From an uncultured Ruminococcus sp. (lineage in GTDB: Bacteria; Bacillota; Clostridia; Oscillospirales; Acutalibacteraceae), in the NCBI GenBank assembly GCA_902773035.1, contig CACYDB010000206.1, positions 1 through 9,724 of the forward strand: DNA of 9,724 nt. Reading direction: 5' to 3'. A program made the position numbers and the translations under genes. The notes under the pieces were generated by a model. That model saw only the letters and a program-made list of their open reading frames with translations. It was not told the origin of the DNA and did no database searches. Numbering within the stretch: position 1 is the stretch's first letter; every line of letters starts with the position of its first letter. Positions 5,668 to 9,724 of this stretch are shown piece after piece.

Positions 5668-6984
5668 TTATCCTCTCTCTCTGACAATCATTCTGATAGG
5701 CGTACCGTCGAGCGCGAAGGTCTCGCGGATCCTGTTCTCAATATACCTCTGATACGAGAAGTGGAACAAGTCCTTGCTGTTGCAGAAGCTGACAAATGTC
5801 GGCGGCTTGGTCGAGGGCTGAGTCATATAGTAAATCTTGAGTCTTCTGCCCTTATCCGTAGGCGGCTGAACACGAGTCGTGATCTGAGCCAGCAGCTCGT
5901 TGAGCGTACCTGTTCTGATACGCATAGCGTTATTGGCGGCAACCGTATTTACAAGCGTAAAGAGATTATCGACCCTCTGACCTGTTTTCGCTGAGATGAA
6001 AACCGTCGGAGCCCACGACATAAAGGCAAACTCAACCGCGATACGCTTCTTGAATTTGTCCATCGTCTTAGTATCCTTCTCGATAGCGTCCCACTTGTTG
6101 ACGGCGATAATACAGCCCTTGCCCGCTTCAAGCGCCAATCCCGCGACCTTTGTATCCTGCTCGGTGCAGCCGATTTCCGCGTCGATCATAATAACGCAGA
6201 CGTCACTTCTCTCAATCGCCATCTTAGCGCGGATGATACTGTATTTTTCGATCTCATCGACAACCTTACTTTTGCGGCGGATACCCGCAGTGTCGATAAA
6301 ATTATACTTGCCGAATTTATTCTCAATCTGAGTGTCAATGCTGTCGCGCGTGGTACCCGCGATATCGGACACAATACATCTCTCCTGAGAGGTGATGTAG
6401 TTGATAAGCGAGCTCTTGCCGACGTTAGGCTTACCGATCACGGCGACGTTGATAACCGTATCGTCATCCTCACTCTCAGCCTCCTCGGGAAGATGAGCGA
6501 AAACCTCATCCAGCAAATCACCCGTACCGTGACCGTGAACCGCCGAAACCTGAACAGGCTCGCCGACTCCGAGGTTGTAAAACTCATAAAACTCAGGCTC
6601 GGGATCACCGATCGAGTCGCATTTGTTAACGCAGAGCACGAGCGGCTTGCCCGACTTCTGCAGCATATTTGCGACGTCGAGATCAGTAGCCACAAGCCCC
6701 GACTTCATATCGGTAACGAGAATAATGACCTGAGCCGTATCGATCGCGAGCTGTGCCTGACGACGCATCTGCGATAGGATAATATCGTCACTCTTGGGCT
6801 CAATACCGCCCGTATCAATTACGATCGCCTTACGGTTCTGCCATTCAAGCTCGCCGTAGATTCTGTCGCGCGTAACGCCGGGGGTATCGTCAACGATCGA
6901 AAGGCGCTGACCTATTAATTTGTTAAAAAGCGTGGACTTGCCGACATTCGGCCGTCCGACAATCGCGATAATGGGTTTTGCCAC
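5668..6984 (-). CDS. der: Ribosome-assembly GTPase Der (EngA)
   Basis: Der is the essential double GTPase needed for 50S ribosomal subunit maturation. The 438-residue length is typical (B. subtilis about 436). First G domain: GRPNVGKS (10-17), DTPGVTRD (33-40), DTGG (57-60), NKCD (120-123). Acidic linker DEVFAHLPEEAESEDDD (159-175). Second G domain: GKPNVGKS (184-191), TTRD (211-214), DTAG (231-234), NKWD (296-299). A C-terminal KH-like domain follows, with TDKGRRLKIYYMTQ. The start is GTG at 6984, preceded by AAAGGGAGTGA, and falls 4 nt after the stop of the radical SAM gene; an in-frame TTG further up (7017) would run back into that gene. All nucleotide-binding motifs are intact. Confidence 0.96.
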   Translation of the reverse strand: MAKPIIAIVGRPNVGKSTLFNKLIGQRLSIVDDTPGVTRDRIYGELEWQNRKAIVIDTGGIEPKSDDIILSQMRRQAQLAIDTAQVIILVTDMKSGLVATDLDVANMLQKSGKPLVLCVNKCDSIGDPEPEFYEFYNLGVGEPVQVSAVHGHGTGDLLDEVFAHLPEEAESEDDDTVINVAVIGKPNVGKSSLINYITSQERCIVSDIAGTTRDSIDTQIENKFGKYNFIDTAGIRRKSKVVDEIEKYSIIRAKMAIERSDVCVIMIDAEIGCTEQDTKVAGLALEAGKGCIIAVNKWDAIEKDTKTMDKFKKRIAVEFAFMSWAPTVFISAKTGQRVDNLFTLVNTVAANNAMRIRTGTLNELLAQITTRVQPPTDKGRRLKIYYMTQPSTKPPTFVSFCNSKDLFHFSYQRYIENRIRETFALDGTPIRMIVRERG

Positions 6985-6988
6985 AGTA

Positions 6989-8293
6989 TCACTCCCTTTT
7001 TGTAATTTCACAAACAATCGCCTCGCCGCTGTTATCAGTGACCTTAACCTTGATGTTCAGCTCCTTTTCAACATCCGAAACGCTGACGTCGTCAAGGAAA
7101 ACGTCGCCCTCAAAGCGAAGCATACACGACGGCACAAGAAGCTTCTCGCCTAGGTCCTTGCCCTTGAGCTGAGCGATCAGATCGCCGCCCGTAACAAGAC
7201 CCGTGACGTCAATTTCGCCGCCGAAGAAATTGTTTTTGATTTTGTATACATTTATTTTAATGTTAGGAAATTTCGTATTGATCTGCGTGAGAGTTTCCTT
7301 AAAACTCTCCCACGCGCACTCGCCGCATACAACCGAAACAGTGTACCTAAGCGAGCTGTCAGCTTCCCTGTCCTCAAGCGCGAAGCCGACTTCCTCCCTG
7401 AGCAGAGTTACAAGCCCAACGCCGTTTTCAAGCGCGGGATAACCCTCATAGTAGTCGGGATCGGGCAACCTTCTCCCCGCCTTTATATAAAACTCATCCG
7501 CGGCGTAGACCATTCTGCGTCCGTGAGTCCTTTTAAACTCATCGCCGAAGCTCTCGATTATATCGAGAGTCTGAGCCGCGGTCTCCTTAGTGTAAGGCGT
7601 GAGCGGATAAAGCCCCTCCCTGTAGCGCGTAAGCCCCACGGGAACAACGGCTATACACTCTACATTAAGCTTTTCAAGATCGGTAATCGAGCGTTTAAGC
7701 TCCTCGCCGTCGTTAATCCCGGGACACGCGACAATCTGACAGTTGATCGAGAGCCCCGCCTCCGAAAATCTTCTGAGGGCGTCAAGCGAGCTTCCCGCAA
7801 AGCGATTGTTCATCATTTTACATCTGAGCTCGGGATTGGTGGTATGGACGGAAACGTTGATCGGGCTGATGTGCATTTTTATAATGCGGCTGATTTCATG
7901 CTCGGTAAGATTGGTGAGGGTGATGTAGTTGCCGAACAGAAACGACAGTCGGCTGTCGTCATCCTTGAAGTACAGCGTCTCCCTCATTCCCTTTGGAAGC
8001 TGGTCAATAAAGCAGAAGATACACTTGTTGCGGCAGCTGTGCTCCTTATCCATCAGGTAGGTATCGAACTCCAGCCCGAGCTCCTCGTACTCCTGCTTTT
8101 TGATTTTTATTCTTTTGAGCTTTCCGTCAGGCTTTTTTATCTCGAGCGTAAGCTTTTTATTGACCTGATAAAAGCGGTAATCAAGCACATCGACAATCTC
8201 GTTGCCGTTGATTGAGAGCAGAACATCACCCGGCTCAACGCCCTTTGAAAAGGCGCCGCTGTATTTTTCAACATCTTTAATTGTGACAGGCAT
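6989..8293 (-). CDS. PDZ and radical SAM protein with DUF512 domain
   Basis: A 434-residue protein. A PDZ-like domain spans about 2-65 (GVEPGDVLLSINGNEI at 18-33). A radical SAM cluster motif CRNKCIFC (87-94; Cys87, Cys91, Cys94, i.e. CX3CX2C) follows, with FGNYITLTNLT and ISVHTTNPE-type segments (here INVSVHTTNPELR), then a C-terminal DUF512 region with GRRMVYAADEFY and NGVGLV. The family is widespread in clostridia and cyanobacteria, is often found beside der, and has no established reaction; the CX3CX2C cysteines should hold a 4Fe-4S cluster that cleaves SAM. The ATG at 8293 has GAGGTGG upstream; the longer TTG start at 8317 was not used. I see no clear promoter in the short gap behind the rpmF terminator, so this run may depend on readthrough or a non-canonical promoter. 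Confidence 0.9.
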   Translation of the reverse strand: MPVTIKDVEKYSGAFSKGVEPGDVLLSINGNEIVDVLDYRFYQVNKKLTLEIKKPDGKLKRIKIKKQEYEELGLEFDTYLMDKEHSCRNKCIFCFIDQLPKGMRETLYFKDDDSRLSFLFGNYITLTNLTEHEISRIIKMHISPINVSVHTTNPELRCKMMNNRFAGSSLDALRRFSEAGLSINCQIVACPGINDGEELKRSITDLEKLNVECIAVVPVGLTRYREGLYPLTPYTKETAAQTLDIIESFGDEFKRTHGRRMVYAADEFYIKAGRRLPDPDYYEGYPALENGVGLVTLLREEVGFALEDREADSSLRYTVSVVCGECAWESFKETLTQINTKFPNIKINVYKIKNNFFGGEIDVTGLVTGGDLIAQLKGKDLGEKLLVPSCMLRFEGDVFLDDVSVSDVEKELNIKVKVTDNSGEAIVCEITKRE

Positions 8294-8340
8294 AGATTCC
8301 ACCTCAATTCCGCTCAAGAAAGCTGTATTTTTTACATATA

Positions 8341-8376
8341 AAACAATCGGGCGGCTATGGAGCCGCCCTGTTTGTT
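8341..8376 (-). terminator. Terminator of yceD-rpmF
   Basis: GGGCGGCT (8349-8356) pairs with AGCCGCCC (8361-8368) around a 4-base loop, with weaker A/T pairing outside. On the - strand the hairpin is followed by CGATTGTTTTATAT, a fair U-rich tail. It separates rpmF from the radical SAM-der run, but the imperfect tail leaves room for readthrough. Confidence 0.75.
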
Positions 8377-8383
8377 CAAAAAA

Positions 8384-8581
8384 TTACTTTGTTGCTGTAG
8401 CGTCTTCCTTTACAACAACCTGTCTGCCCTTATACTGACCGCAGGTCGTGCAAGCCTTGTGCGGAGCTGTGAGCGCGCCGCAGTTGGGGCAAGTTGTAAG
8501 CGCGGGAGCTTCGAGCTTATAAACAGCCGAGCGTCTTGTGCTTTTTCTTTTGTGAGATGTTTTTCCGGTAGGTACTGCCAT
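8384..8581 (-). CDS. rpmF: 50S ribosomal protein L32
   Basis: The 65-residue protein begins MAVPTGKTSHKRKSTRRS, the classic L32 N-terminus. It has a four-cysteine zinc ribbon: CPNC (31-34) and CTTC (44-47), the zinc-containing form of L32. A strong AAGGAGG (8589-8595) lies 7 nt before the ATG. It follows yceD by 23 nt, the usual bacterial pairing, and is cut off downstream by a terminator, so plsX/fab genes that follow in many bacteria are not attached here. Confidence 0.97.
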   Translation of the reverse strand: MAVPTGKTSHKRKSTRRSAVYKLEAPALTTCPNCGALTAPHKACTTCGQYKGRQVVVKEDATATK

Positions 8582-8604
8582 GATTTTTCCTCCTTAAAAT
8601 TATA

Positions 8605-9105
8605 TTAATCTTCGTTGATAAGCTGTCTTAGGACTTCAAGCCTTGAGTCAGTCTGTACTCTGTCACAGCCGCAGTCGCCGTCATTGAGGTTGGCGCCGCA
8701 TTTGAGGCAGAGCCCCTTGCAATCCTCTTTGCACAAAAACTTGCTCGGAAGATTCAGGAGAATGTCCGAGGTAACAACCTCGTCAAGCTCAAGCGTATAG
8801 TCCGGTGTTTCAATATAGTCGTCGTTTTCGTCATCTATAAGCGAAACGGCTAACCCATGGGTGAAAACCTGCTCCATATGCCTGACAATAGGTTCAAAGC
8901 ATCTGTCGCAGCGGGTGGTATAATCATAAACCGCTGTAATTTTCAGTTCCACAAGTCCGGCGCGATTGACCGCCGCGGCGCTGACCTCAACAGGTGACTT
9001 GAATGGATAATCACCGCCTATATCAAGGTCGCTCAGCGGCAAGGAATAGTCATATTCCCGCCGACATCCGTCGTTTAAGAAGACTTCCTTTAAATTGAGA
9101 AGCAT
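8605..9105 (-). CDS. yceD: YceD-family (DUF177) protein, 23S rRNA-associated
   Basis: The 166-residue protein belongs to DUF177/YceD, linked to 23S rRNA accumulation and almost always encoded just ahead of rpmF, as here. Visible marks are CDRC (66-69), an acidic stretch DDENDD (91-96), and the cysteine-rich C-terminus with Cys125, Cys129, Cys133, Cys136, Cys145 and Cys147 in the pattern CKEDCKGLCLKCG then GDCGC. This looks like a metal-binding version of the family, although metal binding is inferred. The ATG has GGAGG 5 nt upstream (9111-9115), and the gene sits behind a perfect consensus promoter, in keeping with ribosomal-protein-level expression. Confidence 0.9.
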   Translation of the reverse strand: MLLNLKEVFLNDGCRREYDYSLPLSDLDIGGDYPFKSPVEVSAAAVNRAGLVELKITAVYDYTTRCDRCFEPIVRHMEQVFTHGLAVSLIDDENDDYIETPDYTLELDEVVTSDILLNLPSKFLCKEDCKGLCLKCGANLNDGDCGCDRVQTDSRLEVLRQLINED

Positions 9106-9143
9106 AAAAACCTCCGTAAACGCATATTAAAACGCTATTTGTT

Positions 9144-9172
9144 ATTATACAAAAACAGAGCCTTTTTGTCAA
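9144..9172 (-). promoter_or_regulatory. Consensus promoter of yceD-rpmF
   Basis: Read on the - strand: TTGACA (9172-9167), 17-bp spacer, TATAAT (9149-9144), both hexamers perfect. Transcription should start near 9137, about 32 nt before the yceD ATG. The DNA upstream of -35 (about 9175-9205) is made of A and T tracts and may act as an UP element. Confidence 0.93.
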
Positions 9173-9220
9173 TGAAAATCAAGAATTTTTTCAAAAAAGT
9201 TTTATCAAACAATATAACGC

Positions 9221-9257
9221 AAAATCCGGGCAGATAAGCGCAGCCTATCTACCCGGA
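9221..9257 (-). terminator. Terminator of the amylase gene
   Basis: TCCGGG and AGATA (9225-9236) pair with TATCT and CCCGGA (9246-9257); the junction pair 9231/9251 is a G-U wobble in - strand RNA. This gives about 12 bp around a 9-base loop, followed on the - strand by TTTTGCG. It lies 15 bases after the amylase stop. The short U-run makes it a moderate terminator. Confidence 0.75.
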
Positions 9258-9272
9258 AAAGTATCTGTAATA

Positions 9273-9724
9273 TTATTTGGTGAGGAAGGATGATGTGCCG
9301 CCGATTTTACCGTCGATTCCGGTAAATCCGCCCGCGCAGCATACATAAACCCTCATATTCGCCTGACCGGAGGCGGAAACGGAAAGCGTTCCGTTGCTGA
9401 CATTCTGAACATCGCCCGTAACAGCGTCGATATACTTGCCGTTGGGGATATTCTTAAACGTCGCGTTACCGCTGATTGATACGCAAGCGAGCGAGTCAAC
9501 TCCGTCGGAGGCGTCTGTAAAGCGGCGGATATAAGCCATATTACCGCTTACATAGTTGCTGTCTACCGTGTACTGACCCTTCTGGAGAGCAGGAATAGCG
9601 CGGCGGATAGCGTTAAGCTTTGATACATGCTGACACAAAGGACTCTCAAGAGTCTGAGCAACCTTGCCCGAAGCTGTATACTTGCTGAAATCTGTCGCGT
9701 TTACGCTGCCTTCAATATTGTCGC
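9273..9724 (-). CDS. Alpha-amylase (GH13), C-terminal 149 residues; 5' part outside window
   Basis: The reading frame is open to the window edge; an in-frame TTG at 9638 is internal, since coding sequence continues upstream (DNIEGSVNATDFSKYTASGK...). The segment KLNAIRRAIPALQKGQYT is the last helix of the GH13 barrel. It is followed by a domain C of beta strands: MAYIRRFTD, DSLACVSISGNATFKNIPNG, KYIDAVTGDVQNVSNGTLSV, and MRVYVCCAGGFTGIDGKIGG. This matches the end of gut-clostridial alpha-amylases that cut internal alpha-1,4 bonds of starch; the catalytic residues are outside the window. The protein ends soon after domain C, with no dockerin, starch-binding module, sortase signal or membrane anchor in the visible C-terminus. 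Whether it is exported cannot be judged here. Confidence 0.85.
   Translation of the reverse strand, partial: DNIEGSVNATDFSKYTASGKVAQTLESPLCQHVSKLNAIRRAIPALQKGQYTVDSNYVSGNMAYIRRFTDASDGVDSLACVSISGNATFKNIPNGKYIDAVTGDVQNVSNGTLSVSASGQANMRVYVCCAGGFTGIDGKIGGTSSFLTK

Noticed and set aside
5229..5684. Open 151-codon frame on the + strand
   Set aside because: Antisense shadow of the two-TM protein gene; its hydrophobic stretches come from reading A/T-rich complementary codons.
5664..5687. Upstream TTG start for the two-TM protein overlapping der
   Set aside because: The ATG at 5663 follows GAGAGAGGA and leaves the 4-nt gap seen elsewhere in this run; the extension is just read from the der tail.
7523..8215. 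Open 230-codon frame on the + strand
   Set aside because: It lies wholly antisense to the radical SAM gene, which has clear family motifs and a good start; the antisense protein has no recognisable features and no ribosome binding site.
9186..9198. TTTTTTCAAAAAA palindrome as a terminator or operator
   Set aside because: Pure A/T tracts with no GC stem; better explained as bent DNA or an UP-like element upstream of the yceD promoter. A GC-rich terminator for the amylase already precedes it.

Overview
The window looks like chromosomal core DNA of a low-to-mid GC Bacillota, most likely a gut Clostridia of the Ruminococcaceae/Oscillospiraceae type. The signs are a SAM-I riboswitch ahead of metK, the NdoA-type MazF, a standalone NnrD, a PDZ/radical-SAM (DUF512) gene next to der, the yceD-rpmF pair, strong AGGAGG-like ribosome binding sites, and a starch-degrading GH13 alpha-amylase. 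No CRISPR array, insertion sequence, phage gene or integrase was seen.

Left part, + strand (1-3290): the 3' end of a tRNA (probably tRNA-Pro) with its terminator; an exported, lysine-rich glycerophosphodiester phosphodiesterase carrying an N-terminal Ig-like domain; a 98-residue protein resembling the C-terminal tail of the anaerobic ribonucleotide reductase NrdD, whose promoter overlaps an NrdR-box-like palindrome; then metK under a SAM-I riboswitch. Each of the three protein genes has its own recognisable -35/-10 promoter. A terminator hairpin at 3255-3283 ends metK and separates it from the genes converging on the - strand.

Right part, - strand (3297-9724, transcribed right to left): the 3' end of an alpha-amylase gene with terminator; yceD-rpmF behind a perfect TTGACA-17-TATAAT promoter and closed by a terminator; then a packed run of DUF512 radical SAM, der, a two-TM membrane protein and nnrD (gaps of 4 nt, 4 nt and a 4-nt ATGA overlap), followed more loosely by a lipoprotein and mazF. 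The nnrD-lipoprotein-mazF order looks like a shortened form of the Bacillota arrangement acpS-nnrD-ydcC-alr-mazE-mazF, with alr and the antitoxin mazE missing.

The strongest non-routine signals are: (1) a long inverted repeat just upstream of mazF that would bury its Shine-Dalgarno sequence in a 19-bp RNA stem, next to a TTG start and with no antitoxin gene, suggesting translational control of an orphan toxin; (2) the NrdD-tail orphan with an NrdR-like operator; (3) the Ig-GDPD fusion with a His where the family usually has a metal-binding Glu. Most other content is housekeeping: SAM synthesis, ribosome assembly, NAD(P)HX repair and starch use.
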